Assembly (NCBI GenBank): GCA_942486035.1
Contig: CALNXK010000167.1
Span: 1 to 64,000, forward strand
Source: Porites lobata
Lineage: Eukaryota; Cnidaria; Anthozoa; Scleractinia; Poritidae
Reading direction: 5' to 3'
DNA: 64,000 bases
Shown here: in pieces, positions 24,901 through 33,280 of the stretch
Numbering within the stretch: position 1 is the stretch's first letter
How the letters are laid out: each line of letters begins with the position of its first letter
The notes under the pieces: model-generated
What the model was told of the DNA's origin: nothing
Databases searched by the model: none
What the model saw: the letters and a program-made list of their open reading frames with translations, nothing else
Made by a program: the position numbers and the translations under genes

Positions 24901-27900
24901 ATGTTGACTAACATCAATTTTCTCCCTACAATATCCATAGCTTGTCAAGAGATAAGGTTGTGAGAATTAACAAAATGATAACCAAAAAAAAAAATGCCTT
25001 CATCTTTTATTAAATTCTCTCAACTAATTCTTAACGGAAATGTATGGGGATCAGTTTGGAGAATTTGAATGTTAATATTGGAACTTAAAGGATTAAATGA
25101 GCTGTGTCACTGACGGTCTACTTAATTGGGTTAATGCTGCCAATAACGCGTCTTTATTCGTTGAGGGACGTAACGTTAACGAGGAATCCATTGTCAATTT
25201 ACTAATCAGGTTGAAGGGAAATTCGAAACGCATTTCCGGTAGCTAGCTGAGTCCGTTGGGGACCAGATCCCGGGGGGAAGGGACTCCGCATATGAAAGGG
25301 GTGGGGATGCTCGTCGTCTCGCTTAGGGGTGTAAATTTCGGATTTTGGTCTCACTTAGGGTGTTTTGGGCAGAAGGCCATCATATTTCGCCGTAAAGGTC
25401 TCGTTTAGGATTGCACGCGAAAAAATATAAAAATATATATATTGTCTGGGTCTTAACATGGTCTCTTTTAGGGGTCAAAAAAAGCTTGGGCCACGCCCAG
25501 ATTGGTCTCCTTCAGGGGCAAACCTTGTGTGACAAGCGTGAAAATAATTTTGTTTGAATAAGCCTTCTGCCAAACTTCACCTTCCTTTAAACAGATCTTC
25601 TTGTAAAATACAAGGACAGAGTAAGTTAAGTGAAGATCAGGTCAAAACTCGCAAAAAACAGCCCTGTCACGTTTGTCGCACACAAGCGTTTTGCTGTCTC
25701 TCCTTCCTGCGGTCCTGTTGCGTAAACTCACTATTAACAGGATGAACTAGACGGTAGAGTCTAGTTGTAGAGTCTAGGGTAATGCATCGTTTCGCTGTGT
25801 TTTTTATAGTTCCTTCTTCGAATCCAACTGTAACGCCAACGGAACGAACCGCAAAGACAATATCGACTGAAAAAGTTAGTTCTACTGAGGTCAAAAAGCC
25901 AGTAGGGACGCCTAGAAAATCTGTGGCGCGTCCAAGAAAAGGTAACATTAATGTATGTGTTGCAGTTAATTATTTATTTCAGTTAATTTTTGTTTTTCCG
26001 TTGTTTTTTGCCATGGTAATGAATCTGAAACAAAGAAAAACAAAACTTAACTGCAACATATGTGATAATGAACAATTGTTTAGTGAGGCTAAGAAGGATG
26101 TAATGAATTCTAAAGATCGAGCAGGATGTTATTTTTCTTGCAGATTCTCTTCAAAAAGTAGACAGTAAAGATAAAAAGCATGGGAATGAAACATTTAATC
26201 AACCATGAAAACGTGTGCTAACTTAAAAACATATTTTCGTCATTAGTGTCGTAGGAAGAGAATACGTGGAGAATATTCGTGCTGGGTTTTACAGAAGGTT
26301 ATAAACGAGGTTGAGCAAAATATCGTGATTTGTCAGTGGAGGTAAATAATTGATCTGCAAGACACTGACAAATCAAGATATTTTGTGATAACCGAGGTCA
26401 ATAACTGTTTTATCATTCGGTCACCGAGTTTGTTTTTTAATGAGTATCTGCTATTTTCACGCAAGAGCGATCGCAAAAAGGAGAAAAGCGTGGTTTCATT
26501 TACGCATGAGCAGAATATTATTTGCAGCCAAACACAGTTGGATTACAGCAGACCATTATTTGTGGGCAATTATTTGCAGGCCACGTTTTGGGCTCTCGAT
26601 CAATGAAAAGGAAAAATAAATTGCTTCGAATGATAATCATTATTATGACTATTGTGATTATGATTATCATGATTATGAATATAAATATGATTATGATTAT
26701 GATTATGATTATGATTATAATAATAGTGATAATTATTATTATTATTAATAATAAACTTCAGGGGATATTTAGTTTATTTTTTCTCACGAATGTTTTGCAA
26801 ACACTTTGCAGATTCCAATGTTTCGGCTATCGTCGCGCCAGTGGTAGTGTTCGTTTTGCTCGCCGCTCTGCTGTTGGTTGGATTCTTCTACTGGAGAAGG
26901 TGGGATCTGCGCACCTTAGTAGAAACACAATAAAACACTTTTAAAGGGAACCTGAACGTTAAAAGCTAAAACAGGCGATTTTTGTATTAGTTTCCCTTTA
27001 GTAAATGGTAAGAAATGGTGCCTGGTTTTCCTTCCTCGTAGGCAGTGGCTGAACTGCGGAGGAACCAGAGAGGTGAGATCGGCACGTAAAGGTACACTTC
27101 GCAGCCGCCTTAATCTATGTTTGATCACACTTCGCCCACCCCAGACCTCAAGACTAACGAATGCACAAATTAGATAGACTATGACACTGGGGGCTATACC
27201 TCGCTTAAACTGCGATCATCCCTCTTCCCTCAGACTAACATCCCGTACTCTTTTCAAACAATTTCAAAGGTTCGTTTTATTAATAAACCTGGAAATTGTA
27301 TCAAATTTAAAAATAATCCCATGTGTGCCGTCACAGTGAGGCTATCTACAATGGATTTTATGTTTATTCCATGACAGAAGAAGCTCCATTAAAAAGGCCG
27401 TGCTGAACATTACTCTCCCACCAGTGAGATATCCGAAGTAAGTTACCGTAAAATAAAAATTGGTCTTATATGCGTACTTGCGTTTTTACGGGTGGGGGAA
27501 GGCACTTGACAACGTTTTATGGGGAGGCTTCGCCCCTCAGTTTAACCCTTATCCTTTAATACACATTTTTTCACAGAAAAGTTATCCCTTTCGAAATCCT
27601 GCCATTGAAAATGGTACCGTTTTCACATGCCTTCATAAGAACGCTGTGTCCCTTTTCCATTCTCTTTATTTTAAAATCGTAGGGGTTCAGGGCATTTTCT
27701 ATATGTGCCCCTCAGCTTTGGAATGCCCTTCCTCTGGAGCTAAGCGTGTGCCGTTCTGTAGGTAGTTTTAAGAAAGCCCTGAAGACGTTTCTTTTCAAAA
27801 AGGCTTATTGTTGAGTAAAACTAAGACAAACCTTTTTATGAACGTATGTTACAGATTGGTCCCAAGATTTTGAGATTTTATTTGAGTTATGTTTTATTTT

Positions 27901-28930
27901 TTAAGGCAATTTTCAATTTTCTATTAATGTGAAGCGCTTATGGACTCTTAACGAATAAGCGCTATATAAATAAATTGTCACGTTATTATTATAATCATTA
28001 TTAATGAAGTTAAAAAATATTACCGAAGGACATCGGGCATTACTGAAAGAGATGTTAACTACGGAATATTTAGCTAAAATCCCTTTAAGATACCTATAGA
28101 TGACAGATTTTCCCTGAGTACCTTTCATTAACTTCAACTCGAGAAATTCCTTCTCTTTTATTTACTTGCATACTGCAAAGGTTCCCCTTTTGGGCGGAGC
28201 CTCTTCATGTAGGCCATTATAGGGAGTACTTCCGGGGGTTTATACAGTAGATGAAGTCGTCTCCTCTTGTTAATAGACTTCATTGCTGCTATTGTTTAGA
28301 GAAACTTTGAATTTTTGTCGTGCAAGTTGAAAAACAATGATGTCATGCGTTGAACAAGAGTAAATAATCATCATTTTATGACCCAGGTAGCCAACAGACT
28401 CCGTTAAAATTTAACTATTTTAAAGACTATTAGTAATTGAAAATTAGGATAGTGCGTCCGACCGTGATTTCACTAGACTAATCACGTGATTTTTGTGCAA
28501 ACGAGGCTAAACCTTGAACGAGGCAGAACATAGATACCAGTTCCTGGCCGAGAAAAAGCCCCTGAAAAATCTGCAGGACGGCTCAAAGTGCGTCCGTTAT
28601 ACAAGTAACAAAAAAACAACAACTGAGTAACCAAAAAAAGCACATGAGTGTTACGAAGAGTAGAACTGATATCACAGTTTTAACACTTTCTTATTCTTTT
28701 TACTTTGGGACAAGACCCTTGGACATTCTAATTCACAATAATAGGAATTCTTCTGGTCGTTGTCGAATTAAACACCCTCTTTCGCTCAGTTCAAAATCAC
28801 GCCGCCATAAGAACCTCGGAAATTTGAAAACAAACATTATTTTAACTTCTTTTTGTATATTTGGTTTGCTTTCTCATTTATTTTACTTTTCAGAGATGAA
28901 GAATTATGCCCAGACACCAAAGATGCTTAG
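12835..28930 (+). CDS. ApeC-CUB-ApeC-CUB single-pass membrane protein (12 exons, 802 aa)
   Basis: Exons: 12835-12904, 17713-17943, 19066-19446, 20061-20426, 21737-21982, 22452-22826, 23684-24040, 24352-24417, 25810-25941, 26812-26899, 27378-27437, 28894-28930. They sum to 2409 nt with no internal stop, and every split codon joins. The ATG has a purine at -3 and G at +4 and opens a signal peptide. The order is signal peptide (1-23), ApeC1 (24-227), CUB1 (228-349), ApeC2 (350-556), CUB2 (557-675), Thr/Pro linker (676-741), transmembrane helix (about 746-768) and a tail of about 34 residues. ApeC domains are known from apextrins and related animal proteins, some of which bind bacterial peptidoglycan; CUB domains mediate protein or carbohydrate contacts. 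I infer a cell-surface recognition or adhesion protein; the ligand is unknown. All introns before the transmembrane exon are phase 1. Exact ends of a few exons could shift by a few bases. Confidence 0.92.
14995..15405. mobile_element. Non-autonomous inverted-repeat element (MITE-like)
   Basis: The ends are imperfect inverted copies of a sequence beginning GGGGTGTTTACA, followed by GC-rich internal motifs (GCGCGAGT, CCCCGG) repeated in both orientations. It has no coding capacity. Related TGTAAAC-containing ends recur near 13660-13860 and 44620-44775. Confidence 0.5.
16455..16527. repeat. Palindrome built on GGGTCTTAGTTTTCGTA
   Basis: Two near-perfect inverted arms of about 18 bp (GGTCTTAGTTTTCGTA and its complement) flank a short spacer with a third partial copy (GGTCTTTGTTTTCG). 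A further direct copy lies at about 16638-16655. It is consistent with a very short inverted-repeat element. Confidence 0.75.
17713..19446 (+). CDS. Exons 2-3: first ApeC domain
   Basis: Exon 2 (17713-17943) encodes the N-terminal half, with the family signature WPAGTYGLP, a GCP motif, TGWRFEDLED and NRTFCIK. Exon 3 (19066-19446) encodes the C-terminal half, with GQYCIFKKGNCPKG, the acidic stretch FWDDEDDKN, YYCCRTDGD, FIRFDTED and the terminal YCYYE. These conserved Cys and Trp/acidic motifs are those of ApeC domains from apextrin-like proteins. Several N-glycosylation sequons are present (NWT, NRT, NVS). The two halves are joined at a phase-1 intron between the WPQ and GQYC motifs. Confidence 0.93.
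19640..19830. repeat. Interspersed repeat fragment with AATAAACGCC words
   Basis: The stretch has at least four copies of AATAAACGC or TTAAACGC separated by C-runs. It lies in the intron between ApeC1 and CUB1, has no coding capacity and looks like a degenerate dispersed repeat. Confidence 0.5.
20061..20426 (+). CDS. Exon 4: first CUB domain
   Basis: One phase 1-1 exon encodes a whole CUB domain. It shows CQFTYSL at the start, a GYPLSQKCTWRF motif, a FLEMDIENGDVIKIY core strand and the closing GFRGVFKV. Only the first Cys pair of the usual four CUB cysteines is present. A CUB exon that can be inserted or removed without shifting the frame is classic domain-shuffling architecture. Confidence 0.9.
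20700..20820 (-). mobile_element. Dispersed repeat with GGCGGCCAT words, copy 1
   Basis: This is the reverse-oriented copy of a sequence also found at 30897-31075 and 41385-41535. Shared blocks are GCTGGCCACG, AAATCCTGTGGGAG, CCAATATGGCCGCCGTGACGTCA and neighbouring sequence. It has no coding capacity and is an interspersed repeat of unknown class. Confidence 0.7.
20829..21012. mobile_element. Foldback element with about 68-bp inverted arms
   Basis: The arms at about 20833-20901 and 20941-21010 are inverted copies of each other with few mismatches and about 39 bp between them. The inner ends are CTGACTAGCCTCG and CGAGGCTAGTCAG; the outer ends contain GCAAAAATGGCTGCC and its complement. It would fold into a long hairpin and carries no ORF. 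It directly abuts the dispersed repeat at 20700-20820. Confidence 0.85.
21310..21635. mobile_element. MITE with AACGACGAC / GTCGTTGTT ends, copy 1
   Basis: The left end AGCAACGACGACGG and the right end CCGTCGTTGTTACTTAAGCT are imperfect inverted repeats around an AT-rich core. A second copy with the same end pattern lies at about 40465-40815. It has no coding capacity. Confidence 0.6.
21737..22826 (+). CDS. Exons 5-6: second ApeC domain
   Basis: Exon 5 (21737-21982) encodes WPSGTFGIP, GCP, STGWRFQDTED and NRTFCIA. Exon 6 (22452-22826) encodes GQYCIYKRGTCPKG, FFDDENRKN, FYCCRTDGD, FIRFDNED and the terminal YCYYEG. Every signature of ApeC1 is present at the same spacing and the internal intron is at the same place and phase, so this is a duplicate of exons 2-3. 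The sequence has clearly diverged, so the duplication is not recent. Confidence 0.93.
22841..23153. mobile_element. Inverted-repeat element 14 bp downstream of exon 6
   Basis: The ends (about 60 bp) are inverted copies: AGCCTGGAAGCAAGCTCT and GGGGCGCTCTGG on the left are matched by CCAGAGCGCCCC and AGCTTTCTCGCAGGCT on the right. The interior contains AT-rich non-coding sequence. It begins almost immediately after the donor site of exon 6, so it inserted close to a splice junction. Confidence 0.75.
23205..23335. mobile_element. Dispersed repeat with GCCACTTAAGAAAC end, copy 1
   Basis: It contains CGCCACTTAAGAAACGA, GGGACTGGTGCCG, ATGCGTCCCGCA and GTCAGCT, in the same order as the copy at about 46645-46832. 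A diverged inverted copy of the end (TTGTTTCTTAA) occurs at its right. It is followed by a copy of another dispersed repeat (23400-23520) with CATTTGAATGGTCACA and CCACAGACTCAAAAGTTAGA. Confidence 0.6.
23684..24040 (+). CDS. Exon 7: second CUB domain
   Basis: A phase 1-1 exon encodes CHFTV, GYPSSQLCTWRF, IKFPEFNL, a GDGDVVKIYSGW core and the closing GFRGLFVNQ. As in CUB1, only two of the four usual cysteines are present, so both CUBs share the same derived disulphide pattern and were probably duplicated together with the ApeC domains. The donor is C|GTGAGT. Confidence 0.9.
24352..25941 (+). CDS. Exons 8-9: Thr/Pro/Lys-rich extracellular linker
   Basis: Exon 8 (24352-24417) and exon 9 (25810-25941) encode 66 residues rich in Thr, Pro, Ser and Lys (for example KHPITLPYTS and SSNPTVTPTERT). 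It is a probable O-glycosylated stalk between CUB2 and the membrane. Both are phase 1-1. Exon 8 has the same position and similar size as the Thr-Pro exon of the upstream gene at 8455-8523. Confidence 0.82.
24835..24915. mobile_element. Fragment of the CCCCTCCCCTAAGCC hairpin element
   Basis: It shares TTCTGGGAAACTGCC, ACCTACCCCTCCCCTAA and AGTGAGAAGTAAGTGTTAATG with the palindromic element at 31245-31343. Only one arm is well preserved here. The adjacent 24950-25110 resembles a block at 40250-40400 (TGAGAATTA, TTCTCTCAACTA, GATCAGTTTGGAGAAT). Confidence 0.6.
25258..25530. repeat. GC-skewed low-copy tandem-like repeat (GGTCTCNTTTAGGG words)
   Basis: Within this intron at least five degenerate repeats of a 40-60 bp unit containing GGTCTC(A/G)(T/C)TTAGG can be seen. 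There is no ORF of note. It looks like an internally repetitive transposable-element fragment. Confidence 0.5.
26633..26757. repeat. ATT/GATTAT microsatellite
   Basis: An imperfect (GATTAT)n and (ATT)n tract of about 125 bp lies in the intron just before the transmembrane exon. Met/Ile-repeat ORFs across it are artefacts. Confidence 0.9.
26812..28930 (+). CDS. Exons 10-12: transmembrane helix and cytoplasmic tail
   Basis: Exon 10 (26812-26899) encodes DSNVSAIVAP followed by a hydrophobic Val/Leu/Ala helix of about 23 residues ending FFYWRR. Exon 11 (27378-27437) encodes a basic tail segment (RSSIKKAVLN). Exon 12 (28894-28930) encodes KDEELCPDTKDA and the TAG stop. The last two introns are phase 2, unlike the phase-1 introns of the ectodomain. 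The tail of about 34 residues has no recognised signalling motif, so signalling would need a partner. Alternative 3' exons cannot be excluded. Confidence 0.82.
27640..28010 (+). mobile_element. 3' fragment of a non-LTR retrotransposon (LINE)
   Basis: Bases 27704-27814 encode APQLWNALPLEL and, further on, GSFKKALKTFLFKKAY followed by a stop. This is the typical C-terminal end of the reverse transcriptase polyprotein of CR1/L2-like LINEs. The downstream non-coding part ends in AAGCGCTATATAAATAAA and an AT-rich tail, a common LINE 3' end. It is 5'-truncated and dead, and lies in the intron between exons 11 and 12 in the same orientation as the host gene. Confidence 0.8.
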
Positions 28931-29090
28931 CCATTAAGAAAAGAAACAAAAACGCCATTCAACTCATTTTATGTTTGTTTGTTTTGGGTGAGTCGTGAAT
29001 CATGTCCACGGCATTTTTAGCTCAGTCTGCAGGACGGTTTCATTTAGCTGATCCAAGTCCTGCATTTGTGATCTTCTGATTATCTCCTTT

Positions 29091-29228
29091 CCAATTATAA
29101 GTAAATCAGTGTGTTATTAGAGTTCTCAAGGCTTGAGCAAAATTTTGTTTTAAAAATTTCCAATTATAAGTAAATCAGTGTGTTATTAGAGCTCTCAAGG
29201 CTTGAGCAAAATTTTATTTTAAAACTTA
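29091..29228. repeat. 69-bp tandem duplication
   Basis: Two adjacent copies begin CCAATTATAAGTAAATC and end CTTGAGCAAAATTTT, with only a few differences, so the duplication is recent. It lies just after the ApeC/CUB gene stop, possibly in its 3' UTR. Confidence 0.92.
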
Positions 29229-29319
29229 AAACCCTAAAATCAACCATTGTGCTCTACGTTGCATCTACTGAAGGTGTATTGTTCGGTTGAGAAGATGTAA
29301 ACCAGTAAAATTATGTCAA

Positions 29320-29325
29320 AATAAA
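29320..29325 (+). terminator. Candidate poly(A) signal (AATAAA) of the ApeC/CUB gene
   Basis: This is a canonical AATAAA that I noticed downstream of the stop codon at 28930; it is followed by a T/G-rich stretch. Use of this site would give a 3' UTR of about 400 nt that includes the 69-bp duplication. Confidence 0.4.
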
Positions 29326-29659
29326 ATTGTGTTTTACTTTCAAAGGCTTGTACACGGTCTTCACGTCCATTAAAAGACCCTCCCCTCTCCCACTAAAAGA
29401 GTGTTCTTGCATTCAGTAAGTATTGGATTTTAAGCAACGGTGGGTAACTGGAGTACTAGTAAAAATCTCTAGCAGCAACCTCTACATACGAACAAGGGTC
29501 GCAATTGTGGGATGTGGGTGCTTTAACCAATGCGCCGCCCCATTTTTAACCAATATATTTTGTATTTGTTCGTAAATAAAAGATCACTGAATTTGGTTCA
29601 ACGTACGGTTGCGCTTGCTCAAAATGAAATTATGATCGATGTGTAGGCCATACGTTCTG

Positions 29660-29842
29660 TACAGTCAACTCTGTCTAAGACGGACACCTTTGGGACCGGC
29701 ACTAAGCGTCCTTCTTAGAGAGATGTCCGTCTTATAGAGAGTCAAATAAAGGGAGTAAAGAAAGGCAGGGACCAACTCTAAGTGTCCGTTTTACAGAGGG
29801 GTCCGTCTTATGGAGGTGTCCGTTAAGAGAGAGTCGACTGTA
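29660..29842. mobile_element. Palindromic element with ACAGTCAACTC ends, copy 1
   Basis: The left end ACAGTCAACTCTGTCTAAGA and the right end AGAGAGAGTCGACTGTA are inverted copies. Internal GTGTCCGT and ACGGACACC words are repeated in both orientations. A related shorter copy lies at about 55065-55190. Confidence 0.75.
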
Positions 29843-30896
29843 CTGCTTTTCCTCTTTGAAGTACATAATGTCGGAAAACCTAAGAAAATGTCAATTCTGT
29901 GAAATTTTGTTCGTCGAAGCCGAGAAAGTGCTACTTAGCATTATGTAAATAAAGGAAACAAAACCCTAATTCATAAATACAGTCTGCAGACCAATTTGGT
30001 AAGGGGATTAACAAAACTATTGTAGTTTCGAAACACGTATTCTTCAGAAAGTTTTTCCATCTCTTTCGACCCTTATTGTCCAGTTATTTGTACCAATAAC
30101 GTTTAATCACAGACAATTAACATTTCAGGAACACAAATGTTTGGATGCGGATACGTAGAGTGCGGCCCCCTGCCCCACCCTCCCTCCTATGATTTTTAAA
30201 TGGGCATTCCATAGCCCAGAGCAATGTTTACTTTCTTGAGGCTAACTTATTGGTTTACATAAGGAACGTTGTTGATTCATTGAATCATATCGTTACATAC
30301 ACTAAGCACAGTTTTTCATTTGTGAGCCCAACAACATCAGTCTGTTAAGTGAATTCCACTCAGTGAAGTTGACTCACATTTCCGCATCACGTAGACGATG
30401 ACCCTAACCCTGAAACAGGCCTTCCTACATAAGACGATTAGAAGCTTCGTTATTTTAATATCTCATCGCTGCTTTTAATGCAGCGGATATGGTTTCCTGG
30501 ACACGTCCAATATGAAAAAGGTCTGTCTTTTTTGCTCGATTTTCATGGTTCGTGCCAGGAGAGTTGTAAGCGTTTGAATAAGTTAGATTATGCACCTACT
30601 CTTGAACTTCAAACTGTAAGGGAAAAAAAGTAAAGAGATCCGATGACTGAAATTAACGAATACAGCGACACAAAGCAACTATATGAAAATCACCAAAATT
30701 GTGATAAATACTAGACGTAATCTGAGACACCAAGATGTTTGATATCCCGGAACGCTTACGTACTGTATGTAATCCCCACAGTTTCCGTATGGTGTTAGAT
30801 TTTTTAGGTTATCACGGTTACTTTTGAGGACCGGACTGGGCCGAAAAAACCTACCGGGATTTCAGATATTGAGATCATTTTTCCCAGATTTTCGGC

Positions 30897-31075
30897 AAGA
30901 GCGTATTCACATGACTTCACGGCGGCCATATTAGTGTTCCAAAACAATGAAACGGCCGCCATATTGGTTTCCAAACAAATCCTGTGGGAGCTGAACTCTT
31001 TTCTTTTGTAAAAAAGGTTCTTTTGTTCCCATCAATTTGCACAGATGCTGGCCACGCTACTGCTCTGTTCGATGG
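30897..31075 (+). mobile_element. Dispersed repeat with GGCGGCCAT words, copy 2
   Basis: It contains CACATGACTTCACGGCGGCC, then a second GGCCGCCATATTGG, CAAATCCTGTGGGAG and GATGCTGGCCACG, matching 20700-20820 (reverse) and 41385-41535. The three copies diverge by many substitutions and are old. Confidence 0.72.
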
Positions 31076-31244
31076 ATCACGAACTTGTAAATATTTAATA
31101 TTTTGCCAAGGATTACGGGATAATTCGGATCGCGTCACACGGACAGTCTGAACAGTAGCTAACGATCTGTCCGGCAACTTAAGGTCAAAGCGACTTGGAC
31201 AGTAAATTGTAACACTTTGATCTAGAATCTACCCCGGGGGTTAG

Positions 31245-31343
31245 GAGATGCTCACCTACCCATCCCCTGAGACAACATTTTGCCCTAAGTGAGAAGTAAG
31301 TGTTAATGTTGGCTTAGGGGAGGGGTAGGTGGCAGTTTCCCAG
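31245..31343. mobile_element. Small hairpin element (CTCACCTACCC / GGGTAGGTGG)
   Basis: The arms CACCTACCCATCCCCTGA and TTAGGGGAGGGGTAGGTGG flank the core TGCCCTAAGTGAGAAGTAAG. A one-armed copy lies at 24835-24915. It immediately precedes the large minisatellite. Confidence 0.7.
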
Positions 31344-31344
31344 A

Positions 31345-32577
31345 AACTGGTTGTAAGACCCTTGCTTGTAACACCCCGGGTTGTAAGACCTCTGGTCGCA
31401 AGACCCCTGGTTCTAAGACCTCTGATTTAAAGAAGCCTGGTCGTAAGACCGCTGGTTATAAGACTCCTGGTCGTAAGACCCCTGGACCGGGTTGTTCAAA
31501 TTTGGGCCAAGACAACCCAGGGTTAGTGCGAAATTTGAATTCAGATATGAAAGCTTAAAAAGTACATTCTTTTTGTCAACAAGTTGTTGATTGGATGCTC
31601 TCAAAAATAACAGAGAAAACTATCCGAGAAAATGCTTTTGAACAAAAGAAAAAGAAACCCGGGTCTTCGAACAACTAGGCCCTGGTTGTATGACCCCTGG
31701 TTGTGAGTCCCCTGGCCATAAGACCCCTGTTTGTAAGACCTCGTCGTAAGACCCCTGGTCGTGCGGACCTTTAGTTGTAAGACCACTGGTTGTAAGACCA
31801 CTGGTCATAAGACCTTTGGTTGTAAGACCCCTGGTTGTAAGACCCCTGGTTGTAAGACCCCTGGTCGTAAGACCTTTGGTTGCAAGACCTCTGGTTGTAA
31901 GATCCCTTGCCGTAAGACCTTTAGTTGTAAGACCCTTGGTTGTAAGACCTCTGGTTGTAAGACCCCTGTTTGTAAGACGCCTGGTCGTAAGACCTTTGGT
32001 TGTAAGACCCCTGGTCGTAAGACCCCTGTTTGTAAGGCCCCTGGTCGTAAGACCCCTGGTTGTGAGACTCCTGGTTGTAAGACCCCTGTTTGTAAGACCC
32101 CTGGTCGTAAGACCTTTGGTTGTAAGACCTCTGGTCGTAAGACTCCTGTATGTAAGACCTCTGGTCGTAAGACCTTTGGATGTAAGACTCGTGATGGTTA
32201 GACCCCTGTTTGTAAGACCCCTGGTCGTAAGACCCCTGTTTGTAAGACCCCTGGTCGTAAGACCTTTGGATGTAAGACTCGTGATGGTTAGACCCCTGTT
32301 TGTAAGACCCCTGGTTGTAAGACCCCTGTTTGTAAGACCTCTGGTCGTAAGACCCCTGTTTGTAAGACCTCTGGTCGTAAGACCCCTGTTTGTAAGACCT
32401 CTGGTCGTAAGACCTTTGGATGTAAGACTCGTGATGGTTAGACCCCTGTTTGTAAGACCCCTGGTCGTAAGACCCCTGTTTGTAAGACCTCTGGTCGTAA
32501 GACCTTTGGATGTAAGACTCGTGATGGTTAGACCCCTGGTTTTGAGATCAGTGGTGGGAAAACCCCTGGTTGTTAAG
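31345..32577 (+). repeat. 15-bp minisatellite, copy 2 (GGTCGTAAGACCCCT)
   Basis: About 10 units (31345-31490) and about 60 units (31678-32577) of the 15-bp motif are separated by about 187 bp of unrelated sequence. A higher-order pattern is visible in the last 400 bp: the variant TTTGGATGTAAGACTCG recurs at about 32174, 32264, 32414 and 32504, spaced 90, 150 and 90 bp (6 or 10 units). Frames without stops create spurious ORFs rich in VVRPL and CKTPG. The motif is the same as at 9726-10008. Confidence 0.95.
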
Positions 32578-32814
32578 TCCCCTAGAAGCCCTTAAAGGTC
32601 TAGTTTCCAGTCCCCGTTTTGGGTGCTCGGTCATTATATTTCGCGTTATACTACGCAATAAAATGTGTTGAGGAGGTAAAATGATAATTTACATTAATTG
32701 CAGTGATTAAGAGTTCAATAAAGGCCTCTGACTGACAAATATGTTGCACTTTGAAAGAGGTTAATAGTTTTCATTTGAAAAGTGTAGCAAGTCACCTTAA
32801 ACAATATCGTATTC

Positions 32815-33280
32815 TTTTTTACATTTTTCAGGGGCTATATATGTAATGAGTTAACTTTAATAACACCAAAGAAAATTTCTTACGAGACCGAGAAAATAAA
32901 TGTCAAATTGAAAAGTGTGGAAAGCCACATTTTTCACGGGCTATAGATGTAATGAGTTAACTGTAATAACACCAAAGAAAATTTCTTACGAGACCGAGAA
33001 AATAAATGTCAAATTGAAAAGTGTGGGAAGCCACATTTTTCAAGGGCTATAGATGTAATGAGTTAACTGTAATAACATCAAAGGAAATTTCTTACGAGAC
33101 CGAGAAAATAAATGTCAAATTTCAGAAAATGACATCTTACACGTGAAATTTTAAGAATTTTACCTGTGTTTTCACAGTTAACGTGAAAATGTCGGGCTCG
33201 CATGGTAAATACGTCTTTGGTGCTATTACAGATTCCCAACTATATCTATAGCCCTGGAAAAATGTAAAAATGAATGCGAT
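32815..33280. mobile_element. Element with inverted ends and 106-bp internal tandem repeats
   Basis: Nearly three tandem copies of a 106-bp unit (containing TTTCTTACGAGACCGAGAAA and TCAAATTGAAAAGTGTGG) start at about 32821, 32927 and 33033. The outer right end (33200-33275) is an inverted copy of the left end: ACATTTTTCAGGGGCTATA on the left is answered by TATAGCCCTGGAAAAATGT on the right, with the similarity extending about 60 bp. It has no coding capacity and is probably a non-autonomous DNA transposon. Confidence 0.78.

Noticed and set aside
26522..26944. ORF of 140 codons with Met/Ile repeats
   Set aside because: The repeat part is the GATTAT microsatellite, and the rest is the wrong frame over the transmembrane exon 26812-26899.
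31761..32595. Two overlapping + strand ORFs of VVRPL and CKTPG repeats (also 9839-10039)
   Set aside because: They are produced by the 15-bp minisatellite, whose period is five codons. The frames differ but both are repeat-driven.
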